Positions 22,556 through 33,464 of a DNA stretch of 64,000 nt are shown here, piece by piece (positions within the stretch are counted from its first letter, which is position 1; every line of letters begins with the position of its first letter). The stretch is from Physcomitrium patens (taxonomy: Eukaryota; Streptophyta; Bryopsida; Funariales; Funariaceae), in the NCBI RefSeq assembly GCF_000002425.4, contig NC_037271.1:6823267-6887266 (forward strand). Direction: 5' to 3'. Both the position numbers and the translations under genes were made by a program. The notes under the pieces are model-generated. The model did no database searches. It was not told where the DNA came from and was given only the letters and a program-made list of their open reading frames with translations.

Positions 22556-23560
22556 AAGTCCAATGGCATAAATGAAAGAGCAAATGAAGAAGTTGATGCT
22601 TATAATGCATCAACTCAGTTTGTTGCCACCAAAAGCAACAAAAATGGCTAGAAATAAAAATATAAACATGATTGGAGCCACATCAATATCTACACGAAAT
22701 TATATTCCTTTTCTAACAGTAGAATAGCCTTTCAATGTTAAAAAATCCAAAGTTGTCTTGCTCAAGAAGTTTGATGGTATAAAATCTAAAATTTGAAGAT
22801 TTATCAATAAAGTACAATTTATAATTGAACTTCAATCCTAAAGCTATCTAACATCGGAATTACAAATTAGATTTATTGATATATTTTTTAAAAAATTTGG
22901 CATGATCATGATTTTCATCTTTTCTTGAATAACAAGATCCAATATTAAAAAATTTAGAAGCTTTTTTAGTAAAGTTTTGATCTATGTATAGAAAAAATGA
23001 TGTAATTTATATTGCAACTAATAAGATTTATATCTTAGGACAAGGAAATTGATCAGTGATATCATATGCTTTATTTTTTTGATAACTAGTGACTGATGTC
23101 AAATAGGATGATATTGTCTTTATCAGCTAATTTTTCTATAGATTATAATATGACATAAAGGAATTGATGCTCAACTTATCAGATCCTCAAATATTGAGTC
23201 AAGCAATTGACTTTGTTATAAAGTATGATAATTGGTTTTTTGAGTTTCAATCTGAGAATCACGTAAATAAACCTCCATGTTATTAAAATTCAATGACAAT
23301 ATTAATAATCTTTCAATCTAAATATTTGGAAGTAGAAGACATAAAAATTAATGTAGTACATTTTAAACATCTTATTGAATAAAAAAAGACTTGTCGTTGT
23401 CAAAAAAGATTGTATTTATATTGTTGAGAAGCTAAGCATACTGCTTAATATTTTCCAAAGAAAAAATGCTACAATAAAATTAAGAGTATGACTATGAAAG
23501 ATAAAAAAATGTTAAAAAATGAATTTTTCTAGCTATAATAGGGACCATGCTACTGGAATC
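22556..23560 (+). pseudogene. Chromo-1 gag remnant
   Basis: Aligns by eye with Chromo-2 gag (62595-63529) at nucleotide level, starting near 22550 with 'ATGAAAAGTCCAATGGC' and continuing through the capsid region (a LSDPQILSQAIDFV-like stretch near 23170-23220). The zinc knuckle is decayed to LYLYC-stop-EAKHTA (about 23410-23450), where CLYCGEPKH would be expected. Stops throughout. Confidence 0.7.
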
Positions 23561-23591
23561 TTGTACAAATGAAAGTCCTATCCTTTCTTCA

Positions 23592-23626
<35 letters not shown>

Positions 23627-23935
23627 TAGATGTGTATTTAGGACTTAATAGTTACAAAATCTTTTCCTTAATAGATTCAAGAGCCTCAACTTATTTCTTA
23701 GATGAAGACTTTGTTAAAAGCCATAAAATATCCTAATATAAGAAACTAAATCTATACATATAGAAGTCATAGATGGCCATCTATTATCTTTTAGAGATAT
23801 TATTCATAAAACACTTCATATAAATATAAAAATAAATGATTATAATAGTTGTATAATTTTTAATATAAATAAATCTTCCTCTAATTGGATCATTTTAGAT
23901 TTATCGTGGTATAAAAAGTATAATTCTTTGATAGA
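23561..23935 (+). pseudogene. Chromo-1 protease remnant with poly-T expansion
   Basis: Reads SLIDSRASTYFLDEDF around the catalytic Asp (DSGA expected) and ends SSSNWIILDLSWYKKYN, matching SPSNLVILGLS in Chromo-2. A 27-base T run (23596-23622) lies where Chromo-2 has a mixed sequence encoding PYFTLNI, so the tract has expanded inside the coding frame. Confidence 0.75.
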
Positions 23936-24189
23936 TTAGATTTTTTGTAAACATATCTTTCCTCAAAGTATTATTAAGAGTTTTGTATAAAGCCATGAGT
24001 CTAATATAGCCAAACTTATACTCTTAGATACAATAGCTTTTTTGCATGCTGTAAAAAAATGATCACCTTTTATTATTTATGCCACATCTATTTTTAATGA
24101 TAAAAAGACTTTAAGTGGCATTTCAAGTTAATATTAAATTTTATAAGATATTTTTGAGAAGAAGAATATAAATATTCTCTTAAAACATT

Positions 24190-24960
24190 GTCCATAAGAT
24201 TGTTTAATTGACCTTAAAGAGGGAAATCAGCCATCATTTGGTCCAATTTATAGTTTATCACATAATAATTTGACTTAACTCAAGAAGTATATTGACAAGA
24301 ATTTGGCCAAAAATTTCATACGCCATTCAAAATCTCATGCAGGAGCTCCTATCTTATTTGTGAAGAAAAAAGATGGATCATTACGAATGTGTATAGATTG
24401 CCAAGGATTCAATAAGATTACTATTAAGAATAAGTATCCTTTACTCCTAATATCTTGACTTCTTGATCAACTAAATCAAGCTAAGATCTATACAAAAATA
24501 GATCTACAAGGAGCGTATATCTTGGTCCACATCAAAGAAAGAGATGAATAGAAAACTATATTTTGGAATAAGATATAGATACTTTGAATATAATGTCATG
24601 CCTTTTGGATTCATAAATATACTAGTTGCTTTTCAACATCTTATGAATGATATTTTTTATGAGTTTTTAGATGATTTTTTTGTTTATTACTTAGAAAATT
24701 TTTTAATCTATTCTAAGAATAAAAAAGAACATAAAATTCATATTCATTGAGTATTACAAAAACTTAAAGATACGGAATTGTAAGCCAAGTTGAAAAAGTG
24801 TATATTCCATACTATTGAAATTGACTTCTTAAGATATATCATTTCCAATCAAGGAATGATGATGAATCCAAAGAAGGTTCAAACTATTATAGATTGAAAG
24901 ATTCTAAAAACAATAAGAAATGTGTAATATTTTTTAAGCTTTACCAATTACTATCAGATC
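24190..24960 (+). pseudogene. Chromo-1 reverse transcriptase remnant
   Basis: Fingers and palm are recognisable: [57 protein letters not shown] and FEYNVMPFGFINI. The catalytic motif in VYYLENFLIYSKNKKEH is YLEN where YLDD is expected, so both the second Asp and its neighbour are altered. After it, IEIDFLRYIISNQGMMMNPKK and RNVQYFLSFTNYYQIFI-like segments are readable. The open stretch 24544-24750 is the best preserved. Confidence 0.85.
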
Positions 24961-25294
24961 TTTATCAAGAATTTTTTGTAAGTTGTAGTTCTTCTTATAC
25001 ATCTTATATGTAAAGATAAACTTGATAAAAGCAAAAAAAAATTAAGTATCTTTTGAAGCCTTGATGTCAACACTTATTTTTGTATCAATCTTATTTTGCA
25101 TCGACTTTTTGAGGCATTTTTTTAAAAAAATAAATGCATTAAATTTTTCTATAGTTGTTATTTTGTCATAAATAAGAGAAGATAACAAGCTTTACTTAGT
25201 AGCTTTCTATTCCAAGAAATTTTCAAAAATTAAGATTAATTATGAGATCCACAACAAAAAACTTCTTGTAATTATGGATTCTTTTCAAGAATGG
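24961..25294 (+). pseudogene. Chromo-1 RNase H, first part
   Basis: Reads EDNKLYLVAFYSKKFSKIKI and NYEIHNKKLLVIMDSFQEW, the usual S-x-K-F...N-Y-x-I-x-x-K-E-L region with its catalytic Glu changed to Lys. It is cut after FQEW by the solo LTR and resumes at 26341. Confidence 0.75.
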
Positions 25295-26340
25295 TGTGAG
25301 TCATCAAATCAACTCATTAGTTATTTTAGGATAAAAAAATATAATTAGAGTACTTAAAACCATAATATATGTTGAATAGTATAGAAATCTTTAAACAAAT
25401 AGAAAATTAGAATGTTAGTTGTAGAATTAAAATCTTCGTAAGTCTTAGATGTAATTATCTTAGTTGATTTAATATTTATTATTTATTATTAAATATTAGA
25501 AGATATTTACAAAGGTCAATATTTATATTGGCCTTTTAGCTATATATATTACTTATAAAAATAAAAAAATATTAAATAGTAGTTAAAAGAAGCATGAGAA
25601 AGAATCTCATATCTTTTAGTTATTTATATAAAAAGTTAGATTTATAATGGATTTAAATTTATTTTATTACTATAAAAAATCATAAAGATAGAAAATTATA
25701 GCCTTAAACTGATATTAGCATTATAAAACTATTATAAGAATTTTAGAATTTATTTAGAATTTATTTAGAATTTTTTAGGAATTTTTAGAGTAATTTTTAA
25801 GATTTTGGTAAAAATAAATTTTATCACTTCGGGAGCCATTACGAAGAAATGGAGCAAGATTTGAAGGCCACTCAAGGCTCACTAGCTACCAGGGTGTTTT
25901 TAAATACCATGGTAAAGTCAAAAATATAAAATTATTGATTTTACTAATAGAAAATTGGAGAATCAACAATTAGAATAGTCCTTAAAATAGGGAGATGAAC
26001 AAGTCCCATATGGATTGTAGCACCTTGAGGGTACTTAGGAAGATAAGACTAAGGCCTCATGGCCTTTCTTAGTGACCAATATACACTACTTGTGAGCCTT
26101 AGTGAGGCTTGAACTTGTAATCTCTTAAGTAAGTTATCCTTGAGATAAAAATTAGTTACTTAACTTTTCATATATTTACTTGTTATTTTTAAATCATTAC
26201 TATATAATTGTTTCACTTGTTTTTGTGTTTTGCTTCTTTTTTTCTTATTCTTACTACTTCCACTTTACACCACCAATTACAAGAAATTTTTAATTGATGT
26301 CATCTTATGATTGAGTTAAGAAGTTAATTTTATACTCACA
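25295..26340 (+). repeat. Family-F solo LTR in Chromo-1 RNase H
   Basis: A 1046-bp insertion with ends TGTGAGTC...ATACTCACA (inverted TGTGAGT/ACTCACA) and a perfect 5-bp target duplication AATGG (25290-25294 and 26341-26345). Removing it and one AATGG rejoins FQEW to HHYLEGTFNPIILYTDYKN. It contains no open frame. The first 50 or so bases recur at 32427. The orientation is inferred from that second copy, which follows a purine-rich tract. Confidence 0.88.
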
Positions 26341-26345
26341 AATGG

Positions 26346-26624
26346 CATCATTATTTAGAAGGTACTTTCAATCCAATCATCTTATATACGGATTACAAGA
26401 ACTTTAGGTATTTCATATAAAGACATATTTTAAATCATTGCTAGGCTAGTTGGAATATGTCTTTGTCAAGATTTGAATTTAATATCACTTATTTGTTAAA
26501 AAAATAATAAGGTTTGTCTTCTGTGCTTTTTAGATGTTCTTATCTTATATCAAAAGGAAGAGATGTAGCTTTTGATCAAAAAAGGATAATTTTATTGAAG
26601 AAAAAATAATTTCATCTTTAAGTA
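26346..26624 (+). pseudogene. Chromo-1 RNase H, second part
   Basis: Continues from the solo LTR: HHYLEGTFNPIILYTDYKN, with the catalytic Asp of the Y-T-D-H-K-N motif retained and His changed to Tyr, then SRFEFNITYLLKK. Leads directly into the integrase. Confidence 0.75.
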
Positions 26625-27865
26625 ATGAAATCAATATTGATTGTTGATTCAATTTTTTTAAAGAAAATTCAATCAAGTATGTTTTTTGATCCTCTTGTTT
26701 ATAATATCAAGAATACTTCTTCTGAATCTTTTGATACTTGTAAATTCGAGTTCATAAACAACCTACTTTATTTCAAAATATGCCTAAATATTCCAAAAAG
26801 AAAAAAACATTTACATATTCTTCAAGTATGTCTCAACTTTCTAATAGTAGGACATTTTGGATACAATCAAACTTTGGAGTTAATATACAGAGATTTTTAG
26901 TGGCTGCAAATGTAGAGGGATATAAAAGATATTGTTCAATCATGTAACATTTGTTTGAGGTCAAAAACTCCTCGTCATCAACTTTATGGACTTCTTCAGC
27001 CATTACTTATTCTAGAATAACTATAGTCTTTTATTTCTATGAATTTTATTACGAATCTTTCAATCTTAAGTTTGTATGATTCTATATTTGTAATAGTAGA
27101 TTATTTTATCAAAATAGCTTATTTTAAACCATGTAAAAAATCTATCATAAGTAAAGAAACTTCCAAGTTTTTCCTTAATAATATCTATCGACATCATGGA
27201 TTGTCGAAAAATATTATATCAAATAGGAGGACTTAATTTATATCAAGATTTTAAAGAAGCTTTTTTTAGATTCTAAAAGTAGACATAAAGATTTCTTTGA
27301 CCTTTCATCCTCAAATTAATAGACAAACACAATGTGTAAATTAAGTTTTATCATCTATTAACAATAAGATGATTTGATAATCTTCTTGCTATTAGTAGAG
27401 TTTGCTTATAATAATATAATGTATTCTTCTATACAATAAATATCTTTTTTAACTAATTATGGTTATCATCTATGACTTGATACTTTTGAATTTTCAAAAG
27501 TTGATCATCCAATAAAAAAAGATTTGACAAATCATTTGTTATAACTACATGCAACAATAAAGGCACAATTAAAAGAAGCTCAAGAACAATAAAAAATCAA
27601 CGTAGATGCCTATCAAAAAAAAAAAACTACAATTCAATATATATAATAAGTTTGATTACTTTATCGTAATATCAAGATTACATATCAATATGATAAATTG
27701 GACTATCGTAGGCCTGGATCTTTTCTTATTTATGGACAAATCAATCTAATTGCTTATCAATTACACCTACCAAAGTCAATGAAAATCCATCATTTATTTC
27801 ACATATCTCTTCTTGAACCATATAAGGTTGGACACACACCAAAAAAAAGATAAGTTCTACCTCCT
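26625..27865 (+). pseudogene. Chromo-1 integrase remnant
   Basis: The N-terminal zinc region: a LIVGHFGYNQTLELIYRDF stretch, then QSCNICLRSKTPRHQLYGLL (C-x2-C kept). Core: MNFITNLSILSLYDSIFVIV (first Asp region altered), YRHHGLSKNIISNRRT (where S-D-R-G is normal) and FHPQINRQTQ. The C-terminus around 27690-27830 reads LDYRRPGSF-like, then INLIAYQLHLPKSMKIHH and HISLLEPYKVG, the GPY/F domain. Confidence 0.82.
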
Positions 27866-28080
27866 CCCATAGAAGTAAACAATAATGAAGAGTTTGAAGT
27901 AGAAGAAGTTCTAGATTCAAGGCACTGCCAAAATAAGTTAGAATATCTTATTGATTGGTGCAAATATGATATTAATGAACATATATAGGAGCAAAAAAAA
28001 AAAATCTTACAAATGCAATAGAGAAGGTCAAAGCTTTTCATCAACGACATCCATCAAAACCAAGATAAAAGATAGCAAAC
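27866..28080 (+). pseudogene. Chromo-1 chromodomain
   Basis: After a PPPIEVNNNEEFEVEEVLDS start come CQNKLEYLIDWCKYDINEHI and FHQRHPSKPR-like segments (through frame changes), the fold of a retrotransposon chromodomain. V-E-x-I-L-D-S...L-x-Y-L-V-x-W-x-G-Y is the family pattern. The chromodomain is known in this family to guide integration to modified chromatin. Here the W..GY aromatic cage pattern is partly kept (W, C, K, Y). Confidence 0.8.
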
Positions 28081-28163
28081 CTTTGCTATAAAAGAAATAC
28101 AATTTAGGAACAATCGCATTCTACTTTCTATCTTTGTTTATAATTTTTGTATAATTGTGGCGT

Positions 28164-29488
28164 TGTTGTGATATAATACGACTATATAATGAAACTATAA
28201 TCAAAATTGAATTTCTAATTAATATCTAATTATTTTAGTTCAATAATAATTCAAGGTATCTAAACATGACTTTTATAAAAGCCCTTTAGGTTATTTTTTT
28301 ATCTTAATAGTTAATAGATTGAAGGTTAGTTAGTAATTTTATCTTCTAGCTATAGAGACTCTTTTATTATTTTAGAAAGACCATAAATTTATAAAATCAA
28401 GTTATAAGAGATAAATAATTAGTATATTTGATACTAGGATTAAATTAAAAATAGGATTGGGCTAAAAAATTCTTAGGATAGGTTAGATTGATACCCTAGG
28501 GTCGACCATTTAAGAGATAGGATCGAAATCAGTCCTCTAGCTACTAAAATGATTGCCTAGGGTAAAATGGGGTTTTATTTAAAGTTCAAAGAAAAGATTT
28601 GAGAGTTAGGTTGAAGCTTATTTCAAAGACATAAGGTAGGTTTTGGTAGGATTTGAAGAGACTTAGCAATTATTTTTGGAAGTCAAGGTTTATATTAACA
28701 AGTTGGAATTTTTGTAATGAAATTAGTGCTAGCATTCTCAGCTAGTTCATAAAATTGGTATCACATCTACAATTCAAATTTTGATAGTACTTGGATAATT
28801 AGTTGTTTTAAGTATATATAAATTTTTTTAATAATCCAATAGTACAATTGAGAGATATCTAGGTTTTGGTACATAAATATATCAGAAGTTGGCCATTTTA
28901 GGTTAGGTAGGATTTCTATGATATTTAGAGATCTATTAGTTGAATCAAGGTGAAATTTGGCATGATATTGAAAGACTTGAAGATCAAGCTATATACTAAT
29001 TTTGAATTGAAGTTAATAATTGGAGATGGAAAAATCACTACTGAAACCTTTGCTTCAACTTTCAAGTTGGTAGCCAAGTGACAACAGTGCAAGTTTTGGA
29101 GGTTTTTTCAAAATTTGTAGGTTGAATTAGGTTGAAAATTCTTGAGCATATAGAAGACTTATATTGACAATTTCATGCAAAATTTAACATCAAGTGGATA
29201 GTCAGATTAGAAGTTACAATTTATCAAAGCTCATTAATTAGAATTGGGGCTTACAAGAAAAATCTAAATTACTTAAATATGAAAGTAACAATGTAATTAA
29301 GGTTTATATGTGATTGAAGCTACTAAGAAGAGTGTTTTTTAGTACTTTTGAATCGAAATTTGGATTATATTCTTTTCATATGGATGAAAATTATTAGGAT
29401 TTTTGAGATATTTATGAAATTCAACATTATCTTCCACAACTAGGTGCTTGGTGCATTCCCAAGCAAGACAACATGTAATACAACAACA
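28164..29488 (+). repeat. Family-G LTR-like insertion (B/C-related) in Chromo-1
   Basis: About 1.3 kb. The start TGTTGTGATATAATACG resembles the family-B start TGTTGTGATATTATAAAA. The end CTAGGTGCTTGGTGCATTCC ... ACAACAACA resembles the family-B end, while the middle has diverged beyond recognition and lacks the AATGGGCTTT block. No target duplication was found. Just after it, sequence homologous to 58739 on resumes. Confidence 0.6.
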
Positions 29489-29959
29489 TTAAGAAGATAG
29501 AGAACTAGCAATTAGTAGATTCAATTCAAAAGCCATTATTTGCTAACTTATTGGATAAGACATTATAATTAACACAGCCTTGAAGACAACATAATAGAGA
29601 TGAAGACCTTCAAAAATGATATATTCTTCCTTGAATAGATGGCAAGATACAATGATTTGGTATCACAACTGAAAAAAAGACTCTTGATGTTTGGTGATTT
29701 TATTGGAGGTAAGAATAACTCCTGATCGTATTACAAATATTTTATTTGAAAAAAGTTATAAAGTTTTTAACAATAATTAAATCACAAGGTGATCATCCCA
29801 TCCTATAATAGTACATTACCAATGGTTTTGAGGACCAATCAACTATCTTTGAAGGAAACAAAGATCAGAGTATGTAGCAAATATAATTTGCTACATCTTA
29901 AATTCTCTCAACATATAATCACCACTTCTTATGGAATTCATTCCTAAAAAGAGGGATAA
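29489..29959 (+). other. Chromo-1 3' untranslated internal region and polypurine tract
   Basis: Noncoding sequence aligned by eye with 58739-59217, sharing CTTGATGTTTGGTGATTTT, TACAAATATTTTATTTGAA and CAATCAACTATCTTTGA-type stretches. It ends with the polypurine tract CCTAAAAAGAGGGATAA next to the LTR start. Confidence 0.7.
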
Positions 29960-30477
29960 TATCATGAATATATATATATCTATTGTAATTATTATCTAGG
30001 TGATATGAATAAGTAGAAATAAGTAAAAATAGATTAATTTCATAATATCTTCTAAAAAAGCTTTTTGAAAGCTTTGTAGAAGGTGTTTTGACTTTACATG
30101 CATTTGTAGTTTATTGGTAGGTTAGAAACTTGGTCAACAAGCTAACCACATGCCACATATATTAGTAGCTTGTGGAACAAACTAACAATGTGGCACCTAT
30201 ATAAAAAACTTGTCTTATAGATTAAGATACGTGTCATGCAAAGTCAACACGTTTTTGGAGGTTCTATAGAATGTCACCACATAGATCTTAACTAGATAGT
30301 ATGTATAGAAACAAGAATAAAGCCTTTTTCATTCTTGTCAGTTCTTTTCTTACTTCTAGTCTAGGTTCAAGAATCTCTAGTTTTCTTATCTTTTGACAAT
30401 AGCCATTTCAATTTTCTTTTAATATACATACTTCTTTATTTTTATTTTTTTACTCTTCTTTTGACATGGATTTCACA
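29960..30477 (+). repeat. Chromo-1 3' LTR (family A1)
   Basis: Starts TATCATGAATATA after the polypurine tract (family consensus TGTCACGGACATA) and ends near GATTTCACA. It contains TATGTATAGAAAC and GTCAATACG-type promoter-proximal sequence shared with the other family-A LTRs. The last 60 bases (AATATACATACTTC ...) assign it to subfamily A1 with Chromo-2. Confidence 0.8.
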
Positions 30478-31140
30478 GGTTTATGCATCTTCTTTCAACT
30501 CAAATCCTAGACAATTATACCTCAGATCATCCTTAATTATAGTACCAAGATCATATTAGCATAAATATTTGCTACAATTGAAAATTCTAATTAGGCTCTT
30601 TACTAGTATGATGCTACCAATATGATTTTATAGATGATAAAGGTATTAAAGAAACAACTATTGTTACAAGTAGTTTAGCAAAGGCATAGTCAAAAATGGC
30701 ATGTACTACTAGGCATGTGATAAAATAGGCCATATTAGATGTAACTTTAATTTCTCTAAAAAGAAGTATGAATAAGGTATAGAAAAATCCAAATCTAAAG
30801 TAGAGGACACTAAGTTAAATAAAAAAGTTGAAATACAAGGAATTAAAGTGCTTTCAATGTAGTAAACTAAATTTATGAAATTGAAGAAATAATTGAATGC
30901 AATAACATCTTTAGAATAGATTCTAAAATCAAAGCTATCTTTCTAAGATAAGTTAATTTTTTTAATAGATGTATAGTTTAATTATACACTTAAAGAAGTG
31001 ATGGCAACAACTACTATTGATATTAAAATTGTAGCTAAGATTATATCATTGTCAAAAAATGTACTTGGTATTAGAAGGCTTCTTTTTCATGTTGGAGTAT
31101 TGGATCAAATTGATTAGTTTAATTTATTTCCATTGTCAAA
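30478..31140 (+). pseudogene. Decayed retroelement fragment with zinc-knuckle-like motif
   Basis: One frame near 30690-30760 reads ACDKIGHIRCNFNFSKKKYE, like the second half of a retroviral zinc knuckle followed by a basic stretch, with the first Cys lost. Downstream frames are rich in Lys and Ile with stops. It could be the gag of a copia element, but no protease or integrase can be read after it. Confidence 0.35.
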
Positions 31141-31927
31141 CTATGTAGTGGTAATATCTTTTCAAATACTGTAGTGGTAAAGCCAAAATATCCAAAAATG
31201 ACATGTGTTTGTTTTTGGAATAATCAATTGTGCAAAGTTTTTTATTAGACTCAAATGAGTTATTTTTGTATTAAAGATTATTTCTTTTTTCTCTTAATAT
31301 CTTTTTATTTTTTATAGTATCTTATAACATTTAAGCATATAAATTCCAATTTCAAAAATTATATTCTAAATTACCACTTTTTTTTTACTATACCTTACAA
31401 GTATAGGTTTTGATATCGAAGACCTATGTTATTTGTTGCCTTGGACTAATTTATTTGATTTAATTTTATTTCATATAAAAATGTAAGTTCAAAATATCTT
31501 TGACTTATCTTATTTAGACTCTATGTTGTAGTAGAAGATATACTACTCTCTTATTGCTATTTACTTCCATGTTTGTCCAATTTATTCTTCTCTTAAATTT
31601 ATCTAACTCTAGTACTATAATAATGTCATTTCAAGTTCCAAATTTTAAGTAATGATTAGAATTTATTTAAAAAATTAAGTTATAAACTTTATAATAGCAC
31701 CATCAACTCTTTGGAATGTTATTAGTTTTATAATCAACTAAAGATACTTTATTGATTCTACTTCTTACTTCATTATAACTTCATAACTCTTGTATTTCTT
31801 ATTTTGATATTTTTAGGAAATACACTAAAAATTCTATATCTAAAAATCATCAAAAGCTTAGACAACTCTACTTCTTACTTCATTGAGAATTTATATCTCT
31901 TGTGTCTTTCATTTTGGTATTGACCTT
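31141..31927. other. AT-rich sequence with weak degenerate repeats
   Basis: No gene. Around 31757-32060 a motif like CTTCATT...CTTTCATTTTGGTATT recurs three times at irregular spacing (about 31760, 31870 and 32020), suggesting an old tandem array. Confidence 0.4.
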
Positions 31928-32000
31928 GATATTGTGGTCATTAAAGGATCCCATTGGCAATTTTGATATCAAGGTCATTAAAGGATCCCATTGGCAATAA
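31928..32000 (+). repeat. Two-copy tandem repeat, about 37 bp
   Basis: Units 31928-31964 and 31965-32000 share GGTCATTAAAGGATCCCATT and TGGCAA. They differ mainly at 'TTGTGG' versus 'TCAAGG' near the unit start. A recent local duplication. Confidence 0.85.
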
Positions 32001-32426
32001 TTTTTACTTTATCAAAATTTTATACCTTTTATATCCTTCATTTTAGCATTTTTTTGAAGCATACTAAAGTATAGGTGATAAAACTCATTTGATATTTTAT
32101 ATAGCTTGGTTGCAAAATTAAATTATCTTCTATTAATGTTTCAAATAATCTCAACCAACAAAAAAGATGTCTCTCTTTTAGATTTGATTCTCTTTTAACA
32201 CCATTAATTATCCTCAAATTGAGTAGAAAAAAATATAAATTGTTTCTTATACATTCTTTTTTGGAATAATTTTTTTTTTTCTTGTTTTTGAATTAATATA
32301 AATGCATAGTCAAGAAAAGAAATCATCTTTTTTGGATTCTTTTTTAATTGAGTATTTTAGCTAATCAAAATGATTTGCAGGTAACTGGGCTTAGGAAGGA
32401 AGAGGGGGGGGGGGAGAAGAAAGAGG
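32001..32426. other. AT-rich sequence ending in a G-rich tract
   Basis: No gene. It ends with a purine run including 11 consecutive G (about 32404-32414) followed by AGAAGAAAGAGG. Because the next base starts a family-F LTR end, this tract may be the polypurine tract of that element. Confidence 0.4.
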
Positions 32427-32480
32427 TGTGAGTCATCAAATTGACTCACAAGTTGTTTTAGAACAAAAGAATGCAATAGG
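32427..32480 (+). repeat. Family-F LTR 5' end fragment
   Basis: TGTGAGTCATCAAATTGACT and the next 30 or so bases match the start of the solo LTR at 25295. The match then stops abruptly at a GC-rich sequence, so the LTR is truncated or interrupted here. Confidence 0.65.
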
Positions 32481-33464
32481 GCTGGTTGTCGATATCTAGA
32501 CCTTATGCAGCAGGGATAAGAGGGCTGGTTGTCGATATTTCATTCCCACCACATTATAGTGTTGCGATATTGCTGTGGTTCCTCTTGTTTACGTGTTGGA
32601 TCAAGTTGATTGTTGTTGTTGGTACGCCGTCGGCACATCGTGGTCGCCAATGTGATCTATCGCTAGCTGATTCACTGTTTTTATCTATTTTTTTGATATC
32701 TATCGCCATAGTAGATTTCTCGTCGTCGTCAACTTTAAACGTTGCTAGTGTCCTTTTTGAGGCGGTTGCTTGGCTTTGGTATTTGTGCCGAGTTGTGTTT
32801 GGTGGCTGGTTCAGCTCAGAAGCTAGTTCAAGCGGAGTTGGGGGTTGTATGTGGGGGTGACACTCGATGGCGAAGTGGAGCGGTGCTCCTAGCGTGGAGT
32901 GGTGGTTCTCACCACTTGTTGTTTTACTTGTCACGTGTCACGTTTAAGTCACGTTCTATGGTGTATTGTACGTGGACATTGCTGACCTTGTTCTTCGGCA
33001 ATGTTCTTCTTTTGGTCCTTTGTCTTGCCTTTTGTATTCCCTCGTGCTTATTGTGGTGTATTCTTGAGTTGGTACTAGTCGCTGCAATCTACTCTCATCC
33101 TGATCTTGGTGTTTTATCATCTTGCCTTGTAGAAGTTGAGGCCCAGTCCTCCTTGCTGGAGTTTTCTTAGCGACCACTTCCATTGTTCCCTCGAGGCTCT
33201 TGTGGTTCACGAGTCGAAGTGGAGTCCAACTGAGATTGGAGTGCTTGCAGTAATTCACCGCAACTGACTTGTCATCAGAACCAGCGGCAATTGGCTGGCT
33301 GTTGTGGGAGGCATCAACCTTCATCGACAAGTTGCTCAAAAGAGTGTCTAGAGCCCAGTAGCGTGGTAGCAAACTGTTGATAATGTAATCAACCCTGGTT
33401 AGATTTCGCAAAATAGTTGCCTATTGGGGTAGATTGTAGATTTGTCACAATTTGGACATTGCGT
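32481..33464. other. GC-richer block, unassigned, open on both strands
   Basis: Base composition is clearly richer in G and C than everything to its left. Long frames overlap on opposite strands (plus 32486-32860 and 32742-33170; minus 32934-32554 and 33411-32956). None shows a motif I recognise. The minus-strand frames are hydrophilic (Lys, Gln, Asp, Thr), so they look more protein-like than the hydrophobic plus frames and read in the same direction as Copia-2. An 18-bp direct repeat AGGGCTGGTTGTCGATAT occurs at about 32477 and 32520. It could be part of a longer Copia-2 LTR, or of a neighbouring element. Confidence 0.35.

Larger units (their letters stand above)
22192..30477 (+). mobile_element. 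Chromo-1: chromodomain Ty3/gypsy retrotransposon
   Basis: The truncated 5' LTR and the 3' LTR at 29960-30477 enclose gag, protease, RT, RNase H, integrase and a chromodomain on the plus strand, i.e. a chromovirus. It holds two nested solo LTRs: 25295-26340 with target duplication AATGG, and 28164-29488 after the chromodomain. All domains are strongly decayed and AT-enriched. It belongs to the same family as Chromo-2 at the window end. The wording of its protease end ('ILDLSWYKKYN...ID') and integrase C-terminus resembles chromoviruses I associate with fungi and Tcn1-like plant elements. Confidence 0.85.

Noticed and set aside
27799..28050. 83-codon minus-strand frame
   Set aside because: Antisense to the Chromo-1 integrase C-terminus and chromodomain.
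32486..33170. Plus-strand frames of 124 and 142 codons as host genes
   Set aside because: Hydrophobic, mutually overlapping, no motif and no splice or promoter evidence; recorded only as an unassigned block.
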